Source: Candidatus Pantoea bituminis
GTDB taxonomy: Bacteria > Pseudomonadota > Gammaproteobacteria > Enterobacterales > Enterobacteriaceae
DNA length: 64,000 nt
Reading direction: 5' to 3'
Assembly (NCBI RefSeq): GCF_018842675.1
Contig: NZ_JAGTWO010000004.1
Coordinates: 620,001-684,000, forward strand
The position numbers were made by a program, and so were the translations under genes. Shown here piece by piece: positions 30,387 to 39,420 of this stretch (its first letter is position 1; the number at the start of each line of letters is the position of its first letter). Under the pieces are notes generated by a model. It was not told the DNA's origin. It saw nothing but the letters and a program-made list of their open reading frames with translations, and did not search any database.

Positions 30387-31064
30387 ATGTCGGCTGAATA
30401 TCAGCATCGTGACGTACAGTTAATTCCCGCTCGCCACGGCAAAGCGATACGTCTTGCCAAGGGCGAAGCGGTGCAAGTGGTGAATCTACACGGTACACAA
30501 GTCGTGGACTGCTGGGCGTATAACGCCAGCGATGTCAGCGAATATATGTGTATGGAGGCGACGCGTGTATGGAATCAGCGTCTGAATCCGAAGGTGGGCG
30601 ACAGCTTTATTACCAGCCAGCGCCATCCTATTTTAACGTTGGTCGCCGATACTTCGCCGGGCGTACACGATACCTTTATGGCAGCGTGCGATGCACGTCG
30701 CTATGAATTGCTGGGCTGCACAGAACCGCATCGCAATTGCCACGATAATTTGTTCGAGGGCATGGCTGAGCTTGGTGTGAAATTACCGCAGGGTAATCTG
30801 GCCTCATTTAATATCTTTATGAATATTCAGGTGCAGCCGGATGGCATCACGTTGAAAACCTTGCCGGTGGTGACGCGTCCGGGCGATTACATTGTGTTGC
30901 GCGCCGAGATGGATTGCTATGTGGCGTTTTCGGCTTGTCCGCAGGATATCGTCAGCATTCAGGGGCAGGGCGATAACACTCCGCGTGACGCAGAACTGCG
31001 CATTTTAACGGCCGGTTTTCCGCAAGTGAAAGTGCAGGGATCGTGGGTGCCGGCTGCACGTTGA
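30387..31064 (+). CDS. DUF1989 protein, carboxyguanidine-deiminase family, copy 3
   Basis: The 225-residue protein keeps the full family set: PGVHDTFMAACD (H94, D95, C101), PHRNCHDNLFEGM (H115, C118) and FSACPQDIV. It resembles copy 1 more than copy 2 but is clearly distinct. A good ribosome site (CCAGGAG) precedes ATG 30387. It is the third DUF1989 gene in 3.3 kb, separated from the first two by the permeases, and so may act on a different but related compound or as an alternative subunit. Confidence 0.82.
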   Translation: MSAEYQHRDVQLIPARHGKAIRLAKGEAVQVVNLHGTQVVDCWAYNASDVSEYMCMEATRVWNQRLNPKVGDSFITSQRHPILTLVADTSPGVHDTFMAACDARRYELLGCTEPHRNCHDNLFEGMAELGVKLPQGNLASFNIFMNIQVQPDGITLKTLPVVTRPGDYIVLRAEMDCYVAFSACPQDIVSIQGQGDNTPRDAELRILTAGFPQVKVQGSWVPAAR

Positions 31065-31173
31065 TTTAACCTATTGTGCGTGCTGATGTGTTCATCCCGC
31101 ACAATCTCTCCCTGTCTTGAGCAACATCCCATCATCTGCCAGGCTGAACACTTCAACTCTGGAGCCGATAAAC

Positions 31174-31668
31174 ATGAGCAAGCAGCGTCCCGACTTTATT
31201 CGCCACTGGCGTGAGCTGGAAGGCGAAGACAATGAGCACTATCCCGATAGCGAAGAGTTAATGTCGATTGGCGCACCGCTGGCGCGCCAGTTGGGGCTGA
31301 CTCGTTTTGGTATCCATCATGAACGGCTGCTGCCAGGCCGCAGAATGTCCTATCCCCATGCCGAACGTCTCGAAGAAGAGTTCGTGTACGTTATTCAGGG
31401 ATCGCCAGATGTCTGGATCAATGGTGAACTCTATCCACTCACGCCTGGCGACGCGGTGGCCTTTCCGGCAGGCACCGGCATCTGCCATACCTTTATCAAC
31501 AACAGCGAAGCAGAAGCCCATTTTTTAGTGGTGGGTGAAGTAAACAAACCGGACAACCAGATCAGCTATCCCCTTAATCCCGTCTATGAAGCCACGCGTG
31601 AAGATCGCTGGCTAAATCCGCCGGAACAGAAAATGGGCGATCATAACGGTTTTCCTGATAAGCAATAA
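31174..31668 (+). CDS. Cupin-domain protein
   Basis: The 164-residue single-domain cupin starts at ATG 31174 (MSKQRPDFIRHWREL) after CTGGAG. Motif 1 is SYPHAERLEEEFVYVIQG and motif 2 PGDAVAFPAGTGICHTF, giving a typical metal-binding barrel. No enzymatic role can be assigned. It follows the third DUF1989 gene by 109 bases on the same strand and may belong to the same operon. Its stop codon directly abuts the stop of the convergent protease gene. Confidence 0.82.
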   Translation: MSKQRPDFIRHWRELEGEDNEHYPDSEELMSIGAPLARQLGLTRFGIHHERLLPGRRMSYPHAERLEEEFVYVIQGSPDVWINGELYPLTPGDAVAFPAGTGICHTFINNSEAEAHFLVVGEVNKPDNQISYPLNPVYEATREDRWLNPPEQKMGDHNGFPDKQ

Positions 31669-32295
31669 TCAGGATTTTACCGCCTGTTTCAGCCAGGTTT
31701 CAAAACGTGCATAGGGCACATACAGCGCCACATTTTTGTATAACGTCTTGCCGCTCTGGTTGTCATTGATGCGGTCGCTGTAGCCGACAATCACCCCCGC
31801 GAGCGTATCGTCGGAGGCGTTATACACCGCGCCGCCTGACATGCCTTTCACCACGCCCGCATTCGCGGCCACGACAACGCAAGCGGCTTTATTCCAGGTG
31901 TTAGCTAAGGTGGTATTAATCAGGTTCTGTCCGCTAGAGCTGACCGGCAGCGCCGAGATAAAGCTGTAGCCGTAAAGATTGACGCGATCGCCAATGTGGC
32001 TGTTACGGAAAATGGGCGGAAGATTGGCTTCGCTGTTTTTGTGGTAAACCACCGCCAGATCACATTCGGGATGCCAGGCTTTCACCCGGTAAAGCGAAAA
32101 CTTAGCCACATGCGCAGCGGTCAGGCTGTAATCTGCCGTCAGCGGAATGGTGGTGCCGAGTGTGCCTAAGCCCAACACGGTTGGAATGCCGGTTATGGTC
32201 ATATCGACGCGTTTCGCTGCTTCCTTACTGTACTCATAATGACCGACCGAGCAGCCGGTTAAGCCAAATACCATTAAGGCAATAAGCCGTTGCAT
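31669..32295 (-). CDS. Trypsin-like serine protease, probable lipoprotein
   Basis: The 208-residue protein starts MQRLIALMVFGLTGCS, a lipoprotein signal with lipobox LTGC, so it is probably anchored in an envelope membrane. The body is a small trypsin-fold domain with the triad visible as TAAHV (His), ECDLAVV (Asp) and GMSGGAVYN (Ser). No PDZ domain is present, unlike DegP/DegS. The start at 32295 follows GGGGAAAG; a GTG at 32319 is less likely. The target is unknown. Confidence 0.82.
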   Translation of the reverse strand: MQRLIALMVFGLTGCSVGHYEYSKEAAKRVDMTITGIPTVLGLGTLGTTIPLTADYSLTAAHVAKFSLYRVKAWHPECDLAVVYHKNSEANLPPIFRNSHIGDRVNLYGYSFISALPVSSSGQNLINTTLANTWNKAACVVVAANAGVVKGMSGGAVYNASDDTLAGVIVGYSDRINDNQSGKTLYKNVALYVPYARFETWLKQAVKS

Positions 32296-32319
32296 TCTCT
32301 TTCCCCATGTCAGATTCAC

Positions 32320-32661
32320 ATTACATCACCTGGCAATCCATTAGGGGTATCGGCAACGCTATAACTTTATTGATTGATAACGCATGAAAAAGTGGTGATT
32401 GGTCGCAGCCAACTCGTTATTTAGCGTAGCGTGGAAACGCTAATCTGTCTTAGTCGACAGACATGAAGGCTTAATAAATCAGCTTTTATCGCGTTTGTTG
32501 CGTACCAGGCAAATGAGCTTTGCAGGCATCAGGGTGTATGAGAAGAGAAGGCTATGATTTAATACACACCGTGACGAAGATCAAATTTTAATAAGCGTCC
32601 ATCGCACCACGTAAAATCTTGCGTGGATCGCCTGCGTTTTCAATTTTATTGGGAGAGTGTT
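32320..32661. other. Gap between the divergent protease and MFS genes
   Basis: These 342 bases carry no credible gene. They must hold both divergent promoters. A dyad CCACG ... CGTGG lies at about 32608-32627, 35 bases before the MFS start, and could be a regulatory site; nothing else stands out. Confidence 0.4.
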
Positions 32662-33825
32662 ATGCCTGTTGCTTTATTGGCGCTGGCGCTGAGTGCGTTC
32701 GCCATCGGCACCACTGAGTTCGTGATCATGGGCCTGCTACCGGAAGTGGCGGGCGATTTACAGGTGTCAATTCCGTCGGCGGGTTGGCTGATCAGCGGCT
32801 ATGCCTTGGGCGTGGCGATCGGCGCGCCGATCATGGCGCTGTTAACCGCAAAACTGCCGCGTAAACGCACCTTGGTTTTGTTAATGGTGATTTTTATCAT
32901 TGGCAACGTGCTGTGTGCGCTGGCTTACAGCTACAACCTGCTGATGATGGCGCGGGTGTTTACCGCCTTGTGTCACGGTGCTTTCTTTGGCATCGGTTCG
33001 GTGGTGGCGGCCAGTTTGGTGGCACCGGGTAAGCAGGCTTCGGCGGTGGCGCTGATGTTTACCGGTTTAACCCTGGCTAACGTATTAGGTGTGCCGTTGG
33101 GAACCTGGTTCGGTCAACTGTTCGGCTGGCGTGCAACCTTTTGGGGCGTGGCCATCATCGGGATTCTGGCATTCATCGGACTGATTATCAGCTTACCCAC
33201 CAATAAAGAGGAAAAACCGGTTCATCTGGCGAGTGAAATCGGTGCGCTGGCGAACGGCAAACTCTGGCTATCACTGCTGATGACGGTGTTTTTCGCGGCA
33301 GCAATGTTTGCGCTGTTTAGCTATATCGCCCCGCTGTTGCTGCAGGTGACGGGCATAACTAATCGCGGCGTCAGCTGGACACTCTTCTTGATTGGCGCAG
33401 GCTTAACCGTGGGCAATATTCTTGGCGGCAAGCTGGCGGACTGGAAAGTTTCTTTCAGCCTGATCCTCAGTTTTTCACTGATTGCGCTGTTCTCGTTGTT
33501 GTTTAGCTGGACCAGCCATGCGCTGTGGCTGGCGGAAATTACCTTGTTCCTGTGGGCGATGGCAACGTTTGCCACGGTGCCGGGGTTGCAAATCAATGTC
33601 GTGCGCCACGGTAAAGAGGCGCCAAACCTGGTCTCAACCCTGAACATCTCAGCCTTTAACGTGGGTAACGCATTGGGTGCTTGGGTGGGTGGCGCGGTTA
33701 TTGGTCGTGGTTACGGCTTAACAGCAGTGCCGGTCGCAGCGGCAGCGCTGGCGGCGGTTGGCCTGGTGATCTGTTTGATTACCTTCCGCAAATCGGGTGG
33801 CGCCGCTGCCACCGTACAGGCTTAA
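32662..33825 (+). CDS. MFS exporter, DHA1 family (YdhP-like)
   Basis: The 387-residue protein has 12 membrane segments and the DHA1 drug/sugar-efflux look: FAIGTTEFVIMGLLPEVAGDL in segment 1, and SRIL-type ARVFTALCHGAFFGIGSVVAASL. It resembles E. coli YdhP and arabinose-efflux-type carriers; the substrate is unknown. The start is ATG 32662, preceded by GGGAGAG. Its TAA stop and that of the convergent lysR share the four bases TTAA. Confidence 0.85.
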   Translation: MPVALLALALSAFAIGTTEFVIMGLLPEVAGDLQVSIPSAGWLISGYALGVAIGAPIMALLTAKLPRKRTLVLLMVIFIIGNVLCALAYSYNLLMMARVFTALCHGAFFGIGSVVAASLVAPGKQASAVALMFTGLTLANVLGVPLGTWFGQLFGWRATFWGVAIIGILAFIGLIISLPTNKEEKPVHLASEIGALANGKLWLSLLMTVFFAAAMFALFSYIAPLLLQVTGITNRGVSWTLFLIGAGLTVGNILGGKLADWKVSFSLILSFSLIALFSLLFSWTSHALWLAEITLFLWAMATFATVPGLQINVVRHGKEAPNLVSTLNISAFNVGNALGAWVGGAVIGRGYGLTAVPVAAAALAAVGLVICLITFRKSGGAAATVQA

Positions 33826-34742
33826 GTCAGCCGCGCAGCGATGCGTGCTGGAAAGTCGGCCACTTGCAGTTGCAGGTGGCTGATAAAAGCATCCAGCAGC
33901 GCCGACGCCGGTCGGTGAAGCGGTTTTACCAGGCTAACGGTAAACGGCACCGCGATACTGAACTTGCGCATCACCACTCCGCTGTCGGCGTAATCCAGCG
34001 CCGTCAGCGGATTCACCACTGAAATTCCCACGCCCGCTTTTACCATTGCACACACCGATGCTGCACTGTGCGTTTCCAGCACCAACCGACGTTCTACGCC
34101 TTGCTCATGAAACAGCGTGTCGAGCAATTGCCGATAGCTGTCGGTACGTGACAGGCTGACATAATTCTCTCCGGCAAAATCTTGCGGCGTAAGGCAATCA
34201 CGCTGACACAGCGGATGGGTTTTCGGCAATACACAGACTTCATCGCACGTTAGCAGCGCCAGACGCTCGGTACCCGCTGGCGCGTGTTGGGTTTCGGTCA
34301 AGCCAAGATCGTAGCGCTGAGCTGAAAGCCACTCTTCCAGCAGCGGCGATTCCTGCGGGATGATATTCATACTGACGTCGGGATAACGCTGTAGAAAGGG
34401 TTGGCACAACGGCGGCAGCAGCGATTGTGAAAACACCGGCAAGCAGGCAATCGATAACTCGCCTTGACGAAACTGCCGCAAACCTTCGGCGGCATCCATA
34501 ATGCGATCCAGCCCATACCATGAGCGCTGCACTTCTTCGAACAGCCGCAGCCCTTGCACCGTGGGCTGTAAACGCCCGCGCACGCGTTCAAAAAGTTGCA
34601 ATCCTAACTGCTGCTCAAGCCGTGCCAGTTCTCGGCTCACAGTGGGTTGAGACGTATTCAGCAGCGTGGCAGCTTGCGTTAAGTTGCCGCTGGTCATCAC
34701 CGCGTGAAAAATTTCTATATGTCGCCAGTTAATCTTTGCCAC
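33822..34742 (-). CDS. lysR: Transcriptional activator LysR
   Basis: This is the regulator of lysA and founder of the LysR family. The N-terminal winged helix (WRHIEIFHAVMTSGNLTQAATLL, TSQPTVSRELARLE) and the effector domain match E. coli LysR over the full length (GELSIACLPVFSQS, QESPLLEEWLSAQR, GVGISVVNPLTALDYA). GTG 34742 has AGGTAAG upstream and gives 306 residues; ATG 34760 would add six. It is divergent from lysA, as in E. coli, and would activate lysA when diaminopimelate accumulates. Confidence 0.95.
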   Translation of the reverse strand: MAKINWRHIEIFHAVMTSGNLTQAATLLNTSQPTVSRELARLEQQLGLQLFERVRGRLQPTVQGLRLFEEVQRSWYGLDRIMDAAEGLRQFRQGELSIACLPVFSQSLLPPLCQPFLQRYPDVSMNIIPQESPLLEEWLSAQRYDLGLTETQHAPAGTERLALLTCDEVCVLPKTHPLCQRDCLTPQDFAGENYVSLSRTDSYRQLLDTLFHEQGVERRLVLETHSAASVCAMVKAGVGISVVNPLTALDYADSGVVMRKFSIAVPFTVSLVKPLHRPASALLDAFISHLQLQVADFPARIAARLT

Positions 34743-34865
34743 ACGCTTACCTATATCCATTCTGCATAGATGCTATTTAAACAGATATTTTTCGGCATGG
34801 CGCGATTCTGGCTTAATAAAAGAATAAGCCGCGCATAGCCAGCGAATTGCCACAGGAGAATTATC

Positions 34866-36122
34866 ATGCCACGTCCGTTAGATAACACCGAAACCGCCTT
34901 AACCCGCGCAAATCTGCTGCCTCTGGCGCGCCAGTACAGCGGCCCTTTCTGGGCTTACGATGCGCAGGTTATCCTGGCGCGAATTGGACAGCTGCACGCG
35001 TTTGACGTGGTACGTTTTGCTCAGAAAGCAAGTTCAAATATTCACATTCTGCGTTTGATGCATTCAGCGGGTGTGAAGGTCGATTCGGTGTCGCTGGGCG
35101 AAATTGAGCGCGCACTGGCAGCCGGTTATCAAGCGGGCGGCGATGAAATTGTTTTTACTGCTGATGTCTTTGATACGCCAACGCTGGCACGTATTGCGGA
35201 GCTGAAAGTACCCGTTAACGCGGGTTCAGTGGATATGTTGCATCAGCTGGGTAACGTGTCGCCAGGTCATGCGGTTTGGTTACGGGTTAACCCTGGCTTT
35301 GGTCACGGTCACAGCCAAAAAACCAATACCGGCGGTGAAAACAGCAAACACGGCATCTGGCATGCCGATTTGTCGCTGGCGTTGGCGGCCATCCAGCAAT
35401 ATGGCTTGCGTTTAGTTGGTATTCACATGCACATCGGCTCTGGCGTAGATTACGCACACCTGCAACAAGTGTGCGACGCGATGGTCAATCAGGTCGTTGA
35501 GTTTGGTCAGGATCTGGAAGCGATCTCAGCGGGCGGGGGCTTATCTATTCCTTATCGCTACGATGAAGAGGCGATTGATACCGCGCACTACTTTGGCTTG
35601 TGGGATGCCGCACGCCAGCGTATTGCTGCGCATTTAGGGCATCCGGTGAAACTGGAGATCGAGCCTGGCCGTTTTTTGGTGGCGGAATCGGGTGTATTGG
35701 TTTCTCAGGTACGCGCAGTGAAAGAGATGGGCAGCCGTCATTTCGTGCTGGTGGATGCCGGTTTCAGCGATTTAATGCGTCCTTCGATGTACGGCAGTTA
35801 TCACCACATTTCACTGATGGCGGGCGACGATCGCCAGATCGATGAGCAGAATTGTGTTGAGTGCGTGGTGGCTGGCCCGCTGTGTGAATCCGGCGATGTA
35901 TTTACTCAGCTAGAGGGCGGCAAAGTGGAAACCCGTGCGCTGCCTGCGGCGCAGGTCGGCGATTATCTGGTCTTCCACGATACCGGCGCTTACGGCGCGT
36001 CGATGTCCTCTAATTACAACAGTCGTCCGCTGATCCCGGAAGTGCTGTTTGAGCAGGGAAAAGCACGCGAAATTCGCCGGGCGCAAACTATCCAGGAACT
36101 GTTGGCGCTGGAGCTGGGTTAA
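34866..36122 (+). CDS. lysA: Diaminopimelate decarboxylase
   Basis: The 418-residue PLP enzyme makes lysine from meso-diaminopimelate, the last step of lysine synthesis. Typical marks are the PLP lysine in VVRFAQKASSNIHIL, GIHMHIGSGVDY, SAGGGLSIPY, EPGRFLVAESGVL, and the active-site CESGDVF and DTGAYGASM. It is divergent from lysR with a 105- to 123-base control region between. A good AGGAG precedes the ATG. Confidence 0.98.
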   Translation: MPRPLDNTETALTRANLLPLARQYSGPFWAYDAQVILARIGQLHAFDVVRFAQKASSNIHILRLMHSAGVKVDSVSLGEIERALAAGYQAGGDEIVFTADVFDTPTLARIAELKVPVNAGSVDMLHQLGNVSPGHAVWLRVNPGFGHGHSQKTNTGGENSKHGIWHADLSLALAAIQQYGLRLVGIHMHIGSGVDYAHLQQVCDAMVNQVVEFGQDLEAISAGGGLSIPYRYDEEAIDTAHYFGLWDAARQRIAAHLGHPVKLEIEPGRFLVAESGVLVSQVRAVKEMGSRHFVLVDAGFSDLMRPSMYGSYHHISLMAGDDRQIDEQNCVECVVAGPLCESGDVFTQLEGGKVETRALPAAQVGDYLVFHDTGAYGASMSSNYNSRPLIPEVLFEQGKAREIRRAQTIQELLALELG

Positions 36123-36144
36123 CGTTGCATGGCAGCATCGAGAT

Positions 36145-36453
36145 TCAGCTAAACATCTCTTTGCGCAGCATCACTAACTCTTCCGCCAGATCCCGACACA
36201 ACATCGCATTCATTAAATGATCCTGGGCATGTACCAGGATCAACGTCACCGGCACTTTGCCACAACCTTCATCGACACCAATCAACTGCGTCTGAATATG
36301 ATGAGCGCCCTTGGCGGCTTCTGACGAGGCTAACAGCGCTTCGTCTGCGGCTGCCCATTCACGCTTGCGCGCAAACTGGATCGCCATCATGGCTTGAGAT
36401 CGCGCTTCCCCTGCATTGATCAGTAATTCCATCATGGTTTGTTCGAAATCCAT
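36145..36453 (-). CDS. PTS lactose/cellobiose-family IIA component
   Basis: The 102-residue soluble protein has the all-helical IIA-Lac/Chb fold; the phospho-accepting histidine is in LILVHAQDHLM (HAQDHLM is the family signature). It is convergent with lysA and divergent from the matching IIC gene; a GntR-type operator palindrome lies just upstream of its ribosome site. Together with IIC and IIB it forms a complete beta-glucoside/oligosaccharide PTS. Confidence 0.93.
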   Translation of the reverse strand: MDFEQTMMELLINAGEARSQAMMAIQFARKREWAAADEALLASSEAAKGAHHIQTQLIGVDEGCGKVPVTLILVHAQDHLMNAMLCRDLAEELVMLRKEMFS

Positions 36454-36465
36454 ACGATTCTCGCT

Positions 36466-36479
36466 TTTGGTATGCCAAA
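36466..36479. promoter_or_regulatory. GntR/FadR-type operator palindrome 1
   Basis: TTTGGTATGCCAAA is a near-perfect dyad 13 bases upstream of the IIA start codon. TTGGTATNCCAA is the usual operator form of FCD-domain GntR repressors (for example UxuR/ExuR). A weaker half-conserved copy (CTGGAATGCCAAA) lies at 36499-36511. Confidence 0.8.
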
Positions 36480-36560
36480 TTGGTGTTTTTTATCTTACTG
36501 GAATGCCAAAAAGAGTTTCCGCGAGTTCTGTCACAGAAACGGATGAGATAAATCGTCATT

Positions 36561-36572
36561 TTGGTATGCCAA
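36561..36572. promoter_or_regulatory. GntR/FadR-type operator palindrome 2
   Basis: TTGGTATGCCAA recurs 59 bases upstream of the IIC start codon, facing the rightward PTS operon. Sites 1 and 2 are 95 bases apart, so one repressor could close both divergent promoters. The FCD-type GntR gene at 39834 is the natural candidate. Confidence 0.8.
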
Positions 36573-36631
36573 TGACAGGGAAGATATCGACCAATACAGG
36601 AATACTGATCTTTTATCTCTGAGGATGACCC

Positions 36632-37981
36632 ATGTCTTTACAGGACCGTCTTATCGATTCTCTGGGAAGCTTTGCCACACGCTTCAACAGTTATCGCTAC
36701 ATCATGGCGATCAAAGCTTCCTTCATAACGTTAATGCCAGTGATCATCGTCGGCGCTTTCTCAGTGCTGATCTCCAACATGGTGCTCGACAGCAAAAATG
36801 GTTTAGCCAGCTTCGCCGCGCTGTCGTTTCTGGCAGATCTCAAACCGATTACCAGCAGTATCAATTACGCCACGCTCAGTTTCCTGAACATTGGCGCAGT
36901 GTTCTTGATCGGGATAGAACTGGGCCGTATCAATGGTGTGAAAACACTGTTTCCCGGTCTGCTGGCGATTATCTGTTTTATCTCGGTTACGCCAACCACC
37001 TTGCAGATGATGGTCAATGGCGAAATGCAGCTGGTCACAGATGTGCTGGCGAAACAGTTTTCGGACACGAAAAGTCTGTTTCTCGGCATGTTTATTGCCA
37101 TCCTGTCGGTAGAGATTTATTGCCGACTGGAAAGCGTTGAACGTCTGAAAATCAAGATGCCGGACACCGTGCCGCCCAATGTCGCTGCCTCATTTTCAGC
37201 GCTGATTCCGTCAATATTCACCGTCACGCTGGTGGCAACTTTCGGCTTTATTTTCCACCGCATTACCGGGCTCTATCTGTATGACGCGGTCTACAAAGTG
37301 GTACAGCAACCGCTGGAATCGGTGGTACAGAGCCTGTGGGGCATCTTGATTCTAATGTTTGTCGCACAGCTGTTTTGGGTCATCGGTATTCACGGAAATC
37401 AGATGGTGAAACCGATCCGCGAGCCGCTGCTGTTAGGGGCGATTCTGGTCAATATGAACGCCTTTGAGCAAGGCATTGAAGCCCCGAATATCATCACTAT
37501 GCCGTTCTGGGATGTCTATATGAGTATTGGCGGATCGGGCCTAACGATCGGCTTGTTAACCGCAGTCATGATTGCCACCAAGCGCAAAGAGATGCGTGAA
37601 ATCGCCAAGCTGTCGTTTGGGCCAGGTATATTCAACATCAATGAGCCGGTGATCTTTGGTATGCCGATAATGCTCAATCCGATCCTGGCCATTCCTTTCA
37701 TTATTACACCGCTGGTCACCGGCTCAATTGGCTATTTCGCTACGGTGATGGGTTTTGCCGGAAAAGCCGTGGTGATGGTGCCGTGGACTACGCCGCCGAT
37801 CATTAATGCGTGGCTGTCGACTGCCGGTTCAATGGGTGCGGTAGTGACGCAAATCGTCTGCATTTTGGTTTCGGTGCTGATTTATCTGCCGTTTGTCAAA
37901 GTGGCGTCGCGACGTGCAGAAGCTGCAGAAGCCAAAAACAGGCAGCCTGAACTGGCGCAAAACTCACAGGAGATGTCATGA
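36632..37981 (+). CDS. PTS lactose/cellobiose-family IIC component
   Basis: The 449-residue membrane permease starts MSLQDRLIDSLGSFATRFNSYRYIMAIKASF and is rich in hydrophobic segments. The substrate-site motifs GPGIFNINEPVIFGMPIMLNP and WVIGIHGNQMV are those of cellobiose/lichenan/chitobiose IIC proteins. GAGGA precedes the start. It overlaps the following 6-phospho-beta-glucosidase gene by four bases (ATGA). Probable substrates are plant-derived beta-glucosides or cello-oligosaccharides. Confidence 0.94.
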   Translation: MSLQDRLIDSLGSFATRFNSYRYIMAIKASFITLMPVIIVGAFSVLISNMVLDSKNGLASFAALSFLADLKPITSSINYATLSFLNIGAVFLIGIELGRINGVKTLFPGLLAIICFISVTPTTLQMMVNGEMQLVTDVLAKQFSDTKSLFLGMFIAILSVEIYCRLESVERLKIKMPDTVPPNVAASFSALIPSIFTVTLVATFGFIFHRITGLYLYDAVYKVVQQPLESVVQSLWGILILMFVAQLFWVIGIHGNQMVKPIREPLLLGAILVNMNAFEQGIEAPNIITMPFWDVYMSIGGSGLTIGLLTAVMIATKRKEMREIAKLSFGPGIFNINEPVIFGMPIMLNPILAIPFIITPLVTGSIGYFATVMGFAGKAVVMVPWTTPPIINAWLSTAGSMGAVVTQIVCILVSVLIYLPFVKVASRRAEAAEAKNRQPELAQNSQEMS

Positions 37982-39405
37982 GTAAGTTGACCCTTAAGGT
38001 GCCGCAAGATTTTATTCTGGGCGCAGCGGCTTCGGCCTGGCAAACCGAAGGCTGGAGCGGCAAAAAGCCTGGGCAGGATTCGTGGCTGGATGCCTGGTAT
38101 CAGAACGATCGTGATGTCTGGCACAACGGTTATGGGCCAGCCGTCGCCACGGATTTTATCCATCGCTTTCGTGAAGATGTCGCGTTGATGAAGGCTACCG
38201 GACTGACGCATTATCGCACCTCAATCAACTGGTCGCGCTTTCTGACGGATTATGAAAACGCCACGGTGGATGAAGAATACGCTGCCTATTACGATCAATT
38301 GATAGATGAGATGCAGCGGCAGGGCGTTGAACTCATGTTGTGCCTTGAACACTATGAACTGCCAGCGATCTTGCTGGAGCAATATGGTGGATGGCAGTCA
38401 AAACATGTGGTTGAGCTGTTTACTCGCTATGCCGAGCAGGTGTTTAAACGCTATGCCGGTAAGGTGACGCGCTGGTTTGTATTCAATGAGCCGATTGTAG
38501 TGCAAACCCGCGTCTACCTTGATGCGCTGCGTTGGCCTTATGAACAGAACACCCACAAATGGATGCAGTGGAATCATCACAAAAATCTCGCCACGGCGAA
38601 GGTGGTAAAGCTGTTTCGCGAAAAAAGTTACAGCGGCAGCATTGGCACTATTTTGAATCCAGAAGTCACCTATCCACGCTCTTCTGCACCGCATGACGTA
38701 AAAGCAGCGAATATCTACGATCTCTTCTACAACCGGGTGTTTCTCGATCCGGCGCTTAAAGGGGAATACCCGGCGGAGCTGTTAGCGCTGCTGGACAAGC
38801 ATCAAGTGAAGTGGGATGTGACGCAGGAAGAGCTGGCGATTATCGCTGCCAACACCGTCGATGAGGTTGGGCTGAATCTCTATTATCCGCATCGCGTTAA
38901 AGCGCCGTCGCACGCCTGGCATCCTGACACGCCGTTCCATCCTGCCTGTTACTACGAACATTTCGCGCTGCCGGGCCGACGCATGAACAGTTCACGCGGG
39001 TGGGAGATTCAGCCGCGCATCATCTGGGATATGGCGCTGCGGATGCGTGATGAGTATGGCAACGTGCCGTGGTTTGTTGCCGAGAACGGAATGGGAATTG
39101 AGAACGAAGCGCAGTTTAAAAATGCCGAAGGCGAAGTGCAGGATGATTACCGCATCGACTTTATCAGCGAGCATCTTTATCAGGCGATCCGCGCTCATGA
39201 AGCAGGGATCAACTGTCAGGGCTACATGCTGTGGGCATTTACTGACAACGTATCGCCGATGAATGCTTTTAAAAACCGCTACGGCTTGATTGAGATCGAT
39301 TTGGATAATCAGCGCCAGCGCCGCATGAAAAAGTCCGCGCACTGGTTTCGCCAGTTACGCGACAGCCAGCAACTTACCTTGACCCTTGATGATCAGCCCA
39401 AATAA
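37978..39405 (+). CDS. 6-phospho-beta-glucosidase/galactosidase (GH1), PTS-linked
   Basis: The 475-residue GH1 hydrolase has acid/base glutamate in WFVFNEPIV and nucleophile in FVAENGMG. It is quite unlike the BglA at 4143-5582. It splits the phosphorylated disaccharide or glycoside delivered by the surrounding PTS. Its start overlaps the IIC stop, and IIB follows 15 bases later, so it is operon-encoded. Confidence 0.93.
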   Translation: MSKLTLKVPQDFILGAAASAWQTEGWSGKKPGQDSWLDAWYQNDRDVWHNGYGPAVATDFIHRFREDVALMKATGLTHYRTSINWSRFLTDYENATVDEEYAAYYDQLIDEMQRQGVELMLCLEHYELPAILLEQYGGWQSKHVVELFTRYAEQVFKRYAGKVTRWFVFNEPIVVQTRVYLDALRWPYEQNTHKWMQWNHHKNLATAKVVKLFREKSYSGSIGTILNPEVTYPRSSAPHDVKAANIYDLFYNRVFLDPALKGEYPAELLALLDKHQVKWDVTQEELAIIAANTVDEVGLNLYYPHRVKAPSHAWHPDTPFHPACYYEHFALPGRRMNSSRGWEIQPRIIWDMALRMRDEYGNVPWFVAENGMGIENEAQFKNAEGEVQDDYRIDFISEHLYQAIRAHEAGINCQGYMLWAFTDNVSPMNAFKNRYGLIEIDLDNQRQRRMKKSAHWFRQLRDSQQLTLTLDDQPK

Positions 39406-39420
39406 CAGAAGGAACAGACG

